Positions 23,508-31,464 are shown, counted from the first letter of the stretch. The stretch is DNA of 36,054 nt from Rubritepida sp. (GCA_028291455.1 JAQGHY010000091.1:1-36054); one strand, 5' to 3'. Numbers and translations: made by a program. The notes: generated from the letters alone by a model not told the origin.

Positions 23508-24917
23508 ATGAGCCTCGATGTCATGCCGCCGCTGATGTTCGGCGGGCTGGTGGTGTTCCTGCTGCTGGGCTTCCCGGTCGCCTTCAGCCTCTCCGCGGTG
23601 GGGCTGTTCTTCGGCTTCCTCTCGATCGAGCTGGGCTTCTTCACCACCGCCTATCTGGGCAACCTGCCGCTGCGGGTCTTCGGCATCCTCTCCAACGACC
23701 TGCTGCTCTCCATCCCGTTCTTCACGCTGATGGGCGCGATCCTGGAGCGGTGCGGCCTCGCCGAGGACCTGCTGGAGGGCACCGGGCAGCTTTTCGGCAA
23801 GATCCCGGGCGGGCTGGCCTATGCCGTCATCATCGTGGGCGCCGTGCTCGGGGCCATCACCGGCACGGTCGCGGCCTCGGTCATCGCCATGGGCATGATC
23901 TCGCTGCCGATCATGATCAAATACGGCTACGACACGCGGATCGCGACCGGCGTGGTCGCCGCCTCGGGCACCATCACCCAGCTCATCCCCCCCAGCCTGG
24001 TGCTGATCGTGCTGGGCGACCAGCTCGGCAAGTCGGTCGGCGACATGTACGCCGGCGCGATCGGCGTCTCGATGCTGCAGATTCTGCTGTTCATCGGCTT
24101 CATCGCCGTGGTCAGCATCGTGGCGCCGCACAAGGTGCCGCCATTGCCGCCCGAGGCGCTGGTGCCGCGGGGATGGCCGCTTTACCTGCGGGTGCTGAAG
24201 GGCATGGTGCCCTCCATCGCGCTGATCTTCCTGGTGCTCGGCACCATCTTCATGGGCCTCGCCACGCCGACCGAGGCGGGTGCGATGGGCGCGGTCGGCG
24301 CCGTGGTGCTAGCCGTGCTGAACGGCCGCTTCACCTGGGCGCTGCTGCGCGAGGCGATGGGCAACACCATGCGCCTGACCGCCATGGTCATCTTCATCCT
24401 GATCGGCGCCACGGTGTTCAGCCTGGTATTCCAGGGCGTGGACGGCTCGCGCTGGGTCGAGAACATGCTGAGCCACCTGCCGGGCGGGCAGACCGGCTTC
24501 CTGTTCTTCGTCAACGTCTTCGTCTTCTTCCTGGCCTTCTTCCTCGATTTCTTCGAGATCGCCTTCATCGTCGTCCCGCTTCTGGTCCCGGTCGCGACCA
24601 AGCTGGACATCGACCTGGTGTGGTTCGGCGTGCTGCTCTGCATCAACCTGCAAACCAGCTTCATGCACCCGCCCTTCGGCTTCGCGCTCTTCTACCTGCG
24701 CAGCATCGCGCCCAAGTCGGTGCTATCGAAGGACATCTACCTGGGCGCCATTCCCTGGCTCGGGCTACAGCTGATCCTGGTGGCGATCGTCATCTTCTGG
24801 CCGGCCAGCGTGACCTATTTCGTGCATGCGGGCTCCGGCGTGGACCCCGCGAGCGTGACGATCGAGGTGCCGGCGGGGCCCGCACCGGACGACGATGCGA
24901 TGCCGATTTTCCGGTAG
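23508..24917 (+). CDS. dctM: TRAP transporter large permease DctM
   Basis: A 469-residue, about 12-span subunit that forms the transport pathway for organic acids driven by a sodium gradient. Recognisable are LLSIPFFTLMGAILERCGLAEDLLEG, the SGTITQLIPPSLVLIVLGDQ segment of the first transport hairpin, GLATPTEAGAMGAVGA, and the ending HPPFGFALFYLRSIAP. Full length, no breaks. No DctP-type solute receptor gene accompanies it in the window, so the receptor must be encoded elsewhere. Its stop and that of the convergent aldo/keto reductase are only six bases apart, over a short TAGCC/GGCTA hairpin. Confidence 0.95.
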   Translation: MSLDVMPPLMFGGLVVFLLLGFPVAFSLSAVGLFFGFLSIELGFFTTAYLGNLPLRVFGILSNDLLLSIPFFTLMGAILERCGLAEDLLEGTGQLFGKIPGGLAYAVIIVGAVLGAITGTVAASVIAMGMISLPIMIKYGYDTRIATGVVAASGTITQLIPPSLVLIVLGDQLGKSVGDMYAGAIGVSMLQILLFIGFIAVVSIVAPHKVPPLPPEALVPRGWPLYLRVLKGMVPSIALIFLVLGTIFMGLATPTEAGAMGAVGAVVLAVLNGRFTWALLREAMGNTMRLTAMVIFILIGATVFSLVFQGVDGSRWVENMLSHLPGGQTGFLFFVNVFVFFLAFFLDFFEIAFIVVPLLVPVATKLDIDLVWFGVLLCINLQTSFMHPPFGFALFYLRSIAPKSVLSKDIYLGAIPWLGLQLILVAIVIFWPASVTYFVHAGSGVDPASVTIEVPAGPAPDDDAMPIFR

Positions 24918-24923
24918 CCCCGG

Positions 24924-25754
24924 CTAAAGCATCGCCAGCGAGCGCTTCTTCTTCGGCGGCGGGAACGCCGCGTCCAGCGCGGCGTGGTCCTCCTCGGTCA
25001 GCACGATCTCCGCTGCGGCCGCGTTGGCCCGCACATGGTCGGGCTGGGTCGCCTTGGGGATGCTGATGACGCCGGGAAAGGACAGCGTCCAGGCTACGGC
25101 GATCTGCGCCGCCGTCACGCCGTGCGCCTTGGCCACCTGCCCCAGCGCCCGGTCCCGCAGCAGCGCGCCGCCCTGGCCGACGGGGGAATAAGCCATCACC
25201 GGCATGCCGCGCCCCTCGCAGAAGGGCAGCAGGTCGAACTGCGGTCCGCGATGCTGGAGGTTCAGCAGCACCTGGTCCGTCGCGCAATTCTCCAGCGCCT
25301 GGCCGAGCTCCTCCAGGTCCCCGACGTCGAAGTTCGAGACGCCCCAGTGGCGGATCTTTCCCGCCGCCTGCATCCGCTCCATCGCCTCCACCGTCTCGTC
25401 CAGAGGAACGGAGCCGCGCCAATGCAGCAGGTAGAGGTCGATCGTCTCGACGCGCATCCGCTTCAGGCTGCGCTCGCAGGCCTGCGGCAGGCCGCGGCGG
25501 GAGGCGTTGTGGGGATAGACCTTGGAGACGAGGAAGACCTCGTCGCGCCGCCCGTCGATCGCGTCGCCCACCACCTCCTCGGCGCCGCCCTCGCCGTACA
25601 TCTCGGCGGTGTCGATCAGGGTCAGCCCCAGCTCGATACCCAGGCGCAGCGCCGCGATTTCCGCCTGCCGCTGCCCGGGCTTCTCGCCCATATGCCAGGT
25701 GCCCTGACCGAGCGCCGCTACTTCCGTGCCATCCGGCAGTTTAACGCTTGCCAT
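24924..25754 (-). CDS. Aldo/keto reductase
   Basis: A 276-residue NAD(P)H-dependent oxidoreductase with the (beta/alpha)8 barrel of the aldo/keto reductases. The catalytic tetrad is complete: D48, Y53 (TAEMYGEGG), K78 (LVSKVYP) and H111 (LLHWRG). Further marks are GVSNFDV and the nucleotide-binding ISIPKATQPDHVRAN near the end. It resembles the DkgA/YeaE-like group. The ATG at 25754 is favoured over an in-frame GTG at 25763 because GGAG sits eight bases before it. The gene is divergent from the sigma-factor operon with only 35 bases between starts. Confidence 0.94.
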   Translation of the reverse strand: MASVKLPDGTEVAALGQGTWHMGEKPGQRQAEIAALRLGIELGLTLIDTAEMYGEGGAEEVVGDAIDGRRDEVFLVSKVYPHNASRRGLPQACERSLKRMRVETIDLYLLHWRGSVPLDETVEAMERMQAAGKIRHWGVSNFDVGDLEELGQALENCATDQVLLNLQHRGPQFDLLPFCEGRGMPVMAYSPVGQGGALLRDRALGQVAKAHGVTAAQIAVAWTLSFPGVISIPKATQPDHVRANAAAAEIVLTEEDHAALDAAFPPPKKKRSLAML

Positions 25755-25760
25755 CGTTCT

Positions 25761-25775
25761 CACTCCATCGGAGTG
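25761..25775. promoter_or_regulatory. CACTCC-ATC-GGAGTG inverted repeat
   Basis: A perfect 6-bp inverted repeat in the 35-base gap between two divergent genes. Its GGAGTG arm contains the ribosome site of the aldo/keto reductase. It could be an operator serving both genes, or an RNA hairpin masking the ribosome site. Confidence 0.4.
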
Positions 25776-25789
25776 CTAGATTACCCGCT

Positions 25790-26401
25790 ATGATGAAGCT
25801 TGCCACTGCCCTCTGCCTGCTCCTGCTTCCTCTGGCTGCCTCGGCACAGCCGGCACCCGAGGAGATCGGCAGCTGGCGCCTTGCCTGCGCGACCGACCGC
25901 ATGACGGACCGCTCCGCCTGCATCCTTCGCCATCGCGACTGGGTGGAGCGGCCGAGCGTCGGCGCCGGGCTGGCCCTGGAAGTCCAGGATCGTGCCGGGA
26001 AGCTGGTGCCGGTCGTCACCGCGCGGGACCTGTCGCTCGACAGCGCCTCGCGTGCGCTGATGGCGGTGACGGGCACGGCGCAGCTGCGCTTCGACCGCAA
26101 TGCGATGATGGAGCTTCCCTGCAGCCTCGAAGGGCGCAGCCTGGTCTGCGCGCCCCGGTCGGCCGATGCCGCGCGCGCCGCGACGGAACTCCTGGCCGCC
26201 GAGCGCGTTCTGGTCCGCATGGCAGGTCTCGGCAGCAACACCAATGCGGCGACCGAACCGACGGAGCTGCGCCTCGCCGGCACGACCCCCGCGCTGGAAC
26301 GCCTGCGCCGCACGCAGCCGCCGGGGGCGCCTACCCCGCCGGCCGAACCCGGCCTCGACCTGCGCGAGCTGCTCGGCCGTGCGCAGCGGCTCCTCCAGTG
26401 A
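25790..26401 (+). CDS. Secreted IalB-like protein ahead of the sigma factor
   Basis: A 203-residue exported protein. A signal peptide (MMKLATALCLLLLPLAASA) precedes a domain with GSWRLACATD, RSACILRHRDW, LEVQDRAGKLVPVV, LPCSLEGRSLVC and repeated Cys that recalls the invasion-associated-locus-B family of alphaproteobacterial periplasmic proteins; this match is by pattern and is weak. The C-terminal part is Pro-rich, then helical. Its stop overlaps the GTG of the ECF sigma factor (GTGA), so the two are coupled, suggesting that the protein is a target or sensor of the same stress pathway. No good ribosome site was seen before its ATG. Confidence 0.72.
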   Translation: MMKLATALCLLLLPLAASAQPAPEEIGSWRLACATDRMTDRSACILRHRDWVERPSVGAGLALEVQDRAGKLVPVVTARDLSLDSASRALMAVTGTAQLRFDRNAMMELPCSLEGRSLVCAPRSADAARAATELLAAERVLVRMAGLGSNTNAATEPTELRLAGTTPALERLRRTQPPGAPTPPAEPGLDLRELLGRAQRLLQ

Positions 26402-26928
26402 GCGATGCCGCGGCGCTGCTTCTCCGTATCGCGGGCGAAGACCGGACGGCCCTGCAGGCCCTCTACAAGCTGCAATCGGTCCGCCTCTTCGGCGTGGCCA
26501 TGGCGATCCTGCGGGACCGCGATGCCGCCGCCGACGCCGTGCATGACGGCTTCGTCAACGTCGCCCGCCGCGCGGCGCAATTCGATGCCGAACGCGGCAC
26601 CGCCGAGGGCTGGCTCGGCTCCATCATCCGCCACGCCGCGCTCGACATCGCGCGCCGCCGCGGCCGGGAAATCCCGACGGACGACGCGACGCTCGGCGAC
26701 ACGCCGGTCGAGGCCGCGCAGCTCGACAGCATCACGGCGAGCGAGGAGGGTGCGCGGCTGCGCGCCTGCCTGGCCGATCTGCCCGAGAAGAACCGGCAGG
26801 GCATCGTGCTCGCCTTCGTCCACGGGCTTTCGCATCCGCAGATCGCCGCCCGCCTGGAGCTGCCGCTCGGTACGGTAAAGGCCTGGATCCGGCGCGGATT
26901 GCTCACCCTCAGGGAGTGCCTGGCATGA
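26398..26928 (+). CDS. ECF-type RNA polymerase sigma factor
   Basis: A 176-residue group-4 sigma factor. Region 2 (about 10-80) shows LYKLQSVRLFGVAMAILRDRDAAADAVHDGFVNVAR and a WLGSIIRHAALDIARRR ending, and region 4 (about 118-172) shows LPEKNRQGIVLAFVHGLSHPQIAARLELPLGTVKAWIRRGLLTLRE with a clear helix-turn-helix. It starts with GTG at the stop of the upstream secreted-protein gene and overlaps the anti-sigma gene by ATGA. This is the order expected for a sigma factor held by its anti-sigma and released on envelope or oxidative stress. It probably directs its own operon and the DUF4394 gene, though no promoter was confirmed. Confidence 0.95.
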   Translation: MSDAAALLLRIAGEDRTALQALYKLQSVRLFGVAMAILRDRDAAADAVHDGFVNVARRAAQFDAERGTAEGWLGSIIRHAALDIARRRGREIPTDDATLGDTPVEAAQLDSITASEEGARLRACLADLPEKNRQGIVLAFVHGLSHPQIAARLELPLGTVKAWIRRGLLTLRECLA

Positions 26929-27587
26929 CCCCTGGGGAACGCGACGCACTGGCCGCCGAATATGTGCTGGGCACGCTCGACGCGCGCGCCACGGCCGAGT
27001 TGCGCGGAGCGATGGAGACCGACGCCGCGCTTGCCGATGCAGTGGCCGGCTGGGAGCAGCGGCTGGCCCCGTTGCAGCTGCTCGCCACGCCCGAGGCGCC
27101 GCCGCCGGATCTCTGGGCACGCCTCGAACGGACGCTCGGCGGGGGTGCGCGGCGCAAGGCCTGGCGCTTCCCCTGGCCGGCCTTCGGCCTCGGCGCCGGC
27201 GCGCTCGCTGCCGGGCTTGCCGCCTTCATCGTCTTCCGCCCGCCGCCGGCCGCACCGCTGATGACGGTGCTGCTGACCAGCCGCGATCAGCCCGCCTATC
27301 TCGTCGAAGCCGAGCGCGGCACGCTGCGCCTCGCCGCCCTCAACCCGCGCGGGATCGAGGCCGGGCGCGTGATGCAGCTCTGGGCCTTGCCGCAGGGCGC
27401 GACGGCGCCGACCTCGCTCGGCCTCATTCCCGAAAGCGGGCGCTTCAGCGTGACGCCGCAGAACATCCGGCCCGAGCCAGGCATGCTGATCGAGATCAGC
27501 CTGGAGCCGCCCGGCGGCTCGACCACCGGGCGCCCGACCGGGCCGATCCTGTTCATCGGCAGGCTAAGCGCGGCTGGAAACAGCTGA
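26925..27587 (+). CDS. RskA-type membrane anti-sigma factor
   Basis: A 220-residue single-pass protein that should hold the adjacent sigma factor at the membrane. The cytoplasmic N-terminus (TPGERDALAAEYVLGTLDARATAEL) has the anti-sigma-K pattern and no HxxxCxxC zinc site. A membrane span lies at about 84-105 (WPAFGLGAGALAAGLAAFIVF). The periplasmic C-terminus (VMQLWALPQGATAPTSLGLI ... PGMLIEISLEPPGGS) is the RskA domain, whose usual ending GPILFIG is present. The ATG lies in the sigma-factor stop (ATGA); an upstream in-frame ATG at 26916 is less likely. Confidence 0.94.
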   Translation: MTPGERDALAAEYVLGTLDARATAELRGAMETDAALADAVAGWEQRLAPLQLLATPEAPPPDLWARLERTLGGGARRKAWRFPWPAFGLGAGALAAGLAAFIVFRPPPAAPLMTVLLTSRDQPAYLVEAERGTLRLAALNPRGIEAGRVMQLWALPQGATAPTSLGLIPESGRFSVTPQNIRPEPGMLIEISLEPPGGSTTGRPTGPILFIGRLSAAGNS

Positions 27588-27684
27588 GGTTTTTCTCGAC
27601 GGCGGCTGCATCCGGCCCGCGTCACGGCCCGTAACGTCGACAGCGAGGCGATGAACGTCCCGCGTGACACATGGAGCCGATACG

Positions 27685-28464
27685 ATGTCCAAGACCCTTC
27701 GCCTGGCGCTGCTCGGCAGCGTTGCTTTTCTTGCCGCCGCGCAGGCCCAGGCCGCCACGCTGGTCGGCCTCACCGCCGACAATCACCTCATTCGCATCGA
27801 CAGCGAAACCCGCCGCGCGATGCCCGCCATGCGCATCATGGGCGCCGACGGCATGGTGGTCGGCATCGACCAGCGCCCGCAGGACGGCAAGCTCTACGGC
27901 ATCACCGCCACCGGCCAGATCGTGACGATCGACCTGGCGAACGGCCGTGCGGTGCAGGTGAGCCGGCTGAACACGCCATTCCAGGCCGCCGGCCGCGCCG
28001 TGTTCGACTTCAATCCCGTTGCCAACCGCGTGCGCGTGATGGGCATGGACGGCCAGAACCTGCGCGTGAACGTCGAGAACGGCGAGGCCACCACCGACGG
28101 CCGGCTGAAGAACGCCGATGGCCCCATCGGCGCCGCGATGCCGCGCGTCGTTGCCGGCGCCTATACCAACAGCATGCAGGGCGCGACCGCGACCATGCTG
28201 CTGACGATCGACGCGGCGCAGAACAGCCTCAACGTGCAGAACCCGCCGAATGACGGCGTGCAGACGCCACGTGCGCGCCTCTCGATGCAGATGCCCGCGG
28301 GCGTGGCTTTCGACATCCTGAGCGAGGGCACGAACAATATGGGCTACGTGATGGCCGGCAATACGCTGCACACGCTGGACCTGGCGAGCGGTGCGCTGAC
28401 CGCGCGCGGAACCGTCACCCTGCCGCGCGGCGCCGAGATCATCGATATCGCCGCGATGCGGTGA
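27685..28464 (+). CDS. Secreted DUF4394 beta-propeller-like protein
   Basis: A 259-residue exported protein of the DUF4394 type, function unknown. It has a signal peptide (MSKTLRLALLGSVAFLAAAQAQA), then repeated segments with a beta-propeller look: LVGLTADNHLIRIDSETRRA, DQRPQDGKLYGITATGQIVTIDLANGRA, FNPVANRVRVMG and TLHTLDLASGALTARG. Genes of this family frequently follow an ECF sigma/anti-sigma pair, as here, suggesting it is a regulated envelope product. ATG at 27685 follows GGAG; an in-frame GTG at 27664 is possible. A 21-base perfect direct repeat spans the stop codon. Confidence 0.9.
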   Translation: MSKTLRLALLGSVAFLAAAQAQAATLVGLTADNHLIRIDSETRRAMPAMRIMGADGMVVGIDQRPQDGKLYGITATGQIVTIDLANGRAVQVSRLNTPFQAAGRAVFDFNPVANRVRVMGMDGQNLRVNVENGEATTDGRLKNADGPIGAAMPRVVAGAYTNSMQGATATMLLTIDAAQNSLNVQNPPNDGVQTPRARLSMQMPAGVAFDILSEGTNNMGYVMAGNTLHTLDLASGALTARGTVTLPRGAEIIDIAAMR

Positions 28465-28491
28465 AACCGGTCGCCGCGATGCGGTGAAACC
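28448..28491. repeat. 21-base tandem direct repeat over the DUF4394 stop codon
   Basis: Copies at 28448-28468 and 28471-28491 are identical (TCGCCGCGATGCGGTGAAAC plus one C) and are separated by GG. The first copy holds the last codons and the stop, the second is non-coding. This is a recent-looking duplication, probably from slippage. Confidence 0.85.
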
Positions 28492-28804
28492 TGCGCGCCC
28501 CCGCGCGATCCGCACACCGCCGCGCCACTGCCCCAACCGGGGCGCAGCGCGCGCGGGGGAAAGCGCCTTTGGGCGTTGTTATGGGCCGCCGATGGACCTC
28601 ACAGTGGCGAGCCGGCTACTCGCCGCCATCGCCACCGTCACCAGGTCGGCGCCCTGCGCCGCACGCCGCATACGCCCAGCAGGACCAGGGACTGGCCGCC
28701 GGCCAGCCGAACCTCCGGGTAAGCCCGCCGCGCACGCCTACCTCCCGCGGCAAGGCCTCGCCAGTAGTGCCGGCTCGCGCGTTCAAGCCCGAGCCGGCGT
28801 TGAG
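28465..28804. other. Gene-free stretch between two convergent genes
   Basis: Apart from the direct-repeat copy, I see only G/C-rich inverted repeats here. The clearest is CTGGCC-GCC-GGCCAG at 28692-28706, which could end transcription from the minus-strand PEP-CTERM gene, though no T run follows. Open frames on the plus strand here have no credible start signal or family features. Confidence 0.5.
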
Positions 28805-29647
28805 TCAGCCGCGCGAGCGGCCGCGCCGACGGCGAACCATGCCGAGTCCGACAAGGCCCATGCCGAACATCGCCATGGAAGCTGGCTCCGGAACTGTGGT
28901 CACCGGCGGCACCACGATCGTCCCGTTGCGCACCTGAAAGATATACTGGCCCGTGACGCCGTCGTTCGTATTGGCGGTCAGCGAGTTTGGCCCGCCATCG
29001 ATGAGCGCACCGTTCACGAGTGAGCCCGGGAACTGATAGTAGGTTCCGTCGGGATTGCCGGCCTGACCTGCATTGAAGCCTGCCGCGGCGGATACGCCGC
29101 CGAAACCGCCGGTCCCGCCGCTGGCGCTTCCGGTCTCCCAAAGGATCTGGTTGTAGTTCAGGTAGATGTCGAAATTGCCCGCACCGGTGTCGGAGCGGTT
29201 CGTCATCAGGATCTGGAAAGCGTTCAGCAGATTGTCTTGGGAGGGGAAGTAGCCCACGCCCGGCCAAGTCGCACCAAAGGCCTGATATCCCATGTACGTC
29301 CCGGTGCCGTAGCTGGTCAGTGCGCTGCCGGCGCCGCGGGTATCAACATCGGCGAAGAAGGCGGCGATAATCGGCTGGCCCGAGTAGCCGGCGCCGAGCC
29401 CAGACGGGGTGTAGCTGCCCTGGCCGTCATTGAAGGTGATGTAGCCGTTGTTGCTGACATAGGCGGTCGAATAGGTCGTGCCGTAGAAGTTCGCCGAGAA
29501 ACCAAGACCGATTGCACCGGTCGCGCCATCGTCGTTGGCGGCGAAGGTCGAGCCGGCGAAGCCGGGGGCGACGGGCCCCGCTAGAGCGGTCCCTGCTAGT
29601 AAACCCAAACAGACCGCCATTGCGGTGACTGACATTGCTATGCGCAT
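28805..29647 (-). CDS. PEP-CTERM sorted protein with nidogen-like domain
   Basis: A 280-residue exported surface or exopolysaccharide-associated protein. It has a signal peptide (MRIAMSVTAMAVCLGLLAGTALA), then a nidogen-like domain (FSANFYGTTYSTAYVSNNGYITFNDGQG ... IIAAFFADVDTRGAG ... NAFQILMTNRSDTGAGNFDIYLNYNQI ... WETGSASGG), rich in Gly, Asn and Thr. The C-terminus ends VPEPASMAMFGMGLVGLGMVRRRR, a full PEP-CTERM signal with VPEP, a hydrophobic span and an Arg cluster, to be cut by an exosortase, which is not in this window. Codons are more A/T-tolerant than its neighbours. ATG at 29647 follows AGGAC; an upstream in-frame ATG at 29695 would spoil the signal peptide. Confidence 0.92.
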   Translation of the reverse strand: MRIAMSVTAMAVCLGLLAGTALAGPVAPGFAGSTFAANDDGATGAIGLGFSANFYGTTYSTAYVSNNGYITFNDGQGSYTPSGLGAGYSGQPIIAAFFADVDTRGAGSALTSYGTGTYMGYQAFGATWPGVGYFPSQDNLLNAFQILMTNRSDTGAGNFDIYLNYNQILWETGSASGGTGGFGGVSAAAGFNAGQAGNPDGTYYQFPGSLVNGALIDGGPNSLTANTNDGVTGQYIFQVRNGTIVVPPVTTVPEPASMAMFGMGLVGLGMVRRRRGRSRG

Positions 29648-30013
29648 TGTTCTCGTCCTTTTTGTGAGGAACTGGCGGGTTACCAGCGTCTTCAACTGGC
29701 AAGAATCGTGCCTGTATTCGAATCAATGACTTATGGGACTGGAATCCGCCAAATGTAAGATTCTCGGACAAATCGCCGGCCAGACTTGATCGATCAAGAC
29801 GCCGGGAAAACAACAGCTTGGATCGTTTGAATTAAGCCTGTCCGAGACCCACAAATTTTCGCCGAATTCAGAAAGTCCGAGGCTTCAGACTCGCAAGCGC
29901 CTCTCGGATATCTGGTTTTCATTGTATCCGAAACGAAAATGCTTCACGCTTTTCCTGCCGCGAGCTAACCCGCTGGAATGATCCGATCCTCGCGACGGGG
30001 GAAAGTGACAGCG
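29648..30013. other. A/T-richer intergenic gap with clustered repeats
   Basis: No gene is supported here. The gap lies between divergent exported-protein genes and so holds both promoters. It contains a 14-base perfect palindrome, six TCCGA/TCGGA cores, an inverted pair TCTCGGACA (29762-29770) and TGTCCGAGA (29839-29847), and an inverted pair TCGGATA (29904) and TATCCGA (29925). Its base composition is clearly lower in G+C than the rest of the window. Confidence 0.6.
29785..29798. promoter_or_regulatory. Perfect palindrome CTTGATCGATCAAG
   Basis: A 14-base perfect palindrome about 140 bases upstream of the PEP-CTERM gene start, a typical size for a dimeric-regulator site. The regulator is unknown. 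Confidence 0.4.
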
Positions 30014-30424
30014 ATGAGAAACATCCTTCTCGTGGTGCTAGCAATTCCCGCTTTGTCTGCTTGCCAGGCGCCCCCTCCCGGCTTCGATGGAACCTGGGAC
30101 GTCACGCTGGCGTGTCCCATGCACTCCGATGGAGCTTTAGGTTACGAATACCGCTTCCCGGTAGAGGTGCGTGATGGGGTTCTTCGAGGACAACACAGGA
30201 CAACAGGCCGCACGAGTTCCCTGACTTTGGAAGGAACCATCGGCCCCGATGGGGCGGCCTATCTCACAGCGAACGGCGTTACGGGCGAGACGGCATACAA
30301 CGTCGCGCGCATGTCTCCCGCCGTTCCGTATACGTATCACGTCCAAGCCACTTTCGCCGGGTCGCGTGGGAGCGGACGGCGCGTTGAGGTTCGGATCTGC
30401 GACTTTCAATTCGTCAGACGATAA
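30014..30424 (+). CDS. Small lipoprotein, unknown function
   Basis: A 136-residue lipoprotein. MRNILLVVLAIPALSAC gives a lipobox LSAC with Cys 17, followed by a flexible QAPPPGF and a compact domain likely to be beta-sandwich: FDGTWDVTLACP, EVRDGVLRGQHR, SLTLEGTIGPDGAAYLTANG, TYHVQATFAGSRGSGRR. A late Cys in VRICDFQF may pair with the one in LACP. The FxGTWxVxL opening is common to small secreted proteins that bind or modify surfaces, but no function is assigned. Codon choice (TCT, GCT, TTG, ATT) is unlike the neighbouring housekeeping genes. ATG at 30014 is preferred because it begins the lipoprotein signal. Confidence 0.75.
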   Translation: MRNILLVVLAIPALSACQAPPPGFDGTWDVTLACPMHSDGALGYEYRFPVEVRDGVLRGQHRTTGRTSSLTLEGTIGPDGAAYLTANGVTGETAYNVARMSPAVPYTYHVQATFAGSRGSGRRVEVRICDFQFVRR

Positions 30425-30445
30425 GCTCGCTCGACGCTGCTGATC

Positions 30446-30461
30446 GGCCCCCTGAGGGGCC
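30446..30461 (+). terminator. G/C hairpin after the lipoprotein gene
   Basis: GGCCCC-CTGA-GGGGCC, a perfect 6-bp stem with a 4-base loop, begins 21 bases after the stop. There is no strong T run, but in a G/C-rich genome this is a plausible terminator. Confidence 0.55.
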
Positions 30462-30525
30462 ATCCAGCCTTCCGTCATCCCAAGCCGCGGTGTAACGCGA
30501 AGCCTCGGGATTGGGGGAACGTCAC

Positions 30526-31464
30526 ATGCGGGTTCTGGTGCTGGGCGCGGGCGCGCTGGGCGGATATTACGGCGGCCGACTGGCCGAGGCTGGCGGCGAC
30601 GTGACCTTCCTCGTGCGGCCCGCCCGCGCGGCGATACTGGCGCGGGACGGCCTCGTCATCGAGAGCCAGTTCGGCAATGCGAAGCTCACGCCCAAGACCA
30701 TCCTGGCCGATGAGGTCCAGCCGGGCTGGGATGTGATCCTGCTCACCTGCAAGGCCTATGATCTGGAGGATGCGATCGCCACGATCCGGCCTGGGGTTGA
30801 TGCGCGCACCGCCATCCTGCCGGTGCTGAACGGGCTCTCGCATATTGAGACCCTGCAGAAGGAATTCGGCGCGGAGCACGTCCTGGGCGGGCTGTGCAAG
30901 ATCCAGGCGACGCTGACTCCGACCGGCACGGTGAAGCAGTTGAACGACTGGCGCTGGCTCACCTTCGGCGAGATGGCGGGCGGCACCAGCCCGCGCGTCG
31001 AGGCGCTCGAAGCCGCCTATGCGAGCGCCGTCGGCGTCGAGGCCAAGGCGGTGCCGAACATCGCGCAGCGCCTATGGGAAAAGCTGGTTCACCTGGGCAC
31101 AAGCGCGGTCGGCACCGTGCTGATGCGCGCCAATGTCGGCGAGATCGTGCGGGCCGGCGGTTCGCCGATGCTGCAGGCCATCCTGGAGCGCAATGCCGCC
31201 ATCGCGGCCCATCACGGGCATCCCATGCCGGATGCCTTCATGGCCGAATACCGCGCCTTGTTCAACGATCCCGCCAGCGCCTACGCGACCTCGATGCTGC
31301 GCGACATCGAGGCCGGCAACCGCATCGAGGGCGAGCACATCCTGGGCTTCCTGCACGAGGCCGCCCAGCGGGCCGGCGTCGACGCCACGATCCATGAAGC
31401 CGCCGCGCTGCATGCCCGCAGCTACGAGGAGCGCCGGAGGGCCGGCCGGCTGGTCCAGGCGTGA
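30526..31464 (+). CDS. 2-dehydropantoate 2-reductase family protein (PanE/ApbA)
   Basis: A 312-residue NADP-dependent ketoacid reductase of the PanE/ApbA family; the classical reaction makes pantoate for coenzyme A. The dinucleotide loop GAGALGGYYGG lies at 8-18, and the conserved LTCKAYDLEDA, QRLWEKLVHLG (with the family's catalytic Lys) and ATSMLRDIEAGNRIEGEHILG segments follow. The last one (SMxxDIxxGRxxE) is a family signature. Roseomonas-type genomes carry many paralogues, so this copy may serve catabolism and not pantothenate synthesis. GGGGGAA precedes the ATG; an upstream in-frame start at 30511 is less likely. Confidence 0.92.
   Translation: MRVLVLGAGALGGYYGGRLAEAGGDVTFLVRPARAAILARDGLVIESQFGNAKLTPKTILADEVQPGWDVILLTCKAYDLEDAIATIRPGVDARTAILPVLNGLSHIETLQKEFGAEHVLGGLCKIQATLTPTGTVKQLNDWRWLTFGEMAGGTSPRVEALEAAYASAVGVEAKAVPNIAQRLWEKLVHLGTSAVGTVLMRANVGEIVRAGGSPMLQAILERNAAIAAHHGHPMPDAFMAEYRALFNDPASAYATSMLRDIEAGNRIEGEHILGFLHEAAQRAGVDATIHEAAALHARSYEERRRAGRLVQA

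Noticed and set aside
28569-28937. A 122-codon plus-strand frame in the gap after the DUF4394 gene
   Set aside because: It is Pro/Arg-rich without any recognisable start signal, and its 3' third is antisense to the PEP-CTERM tail.
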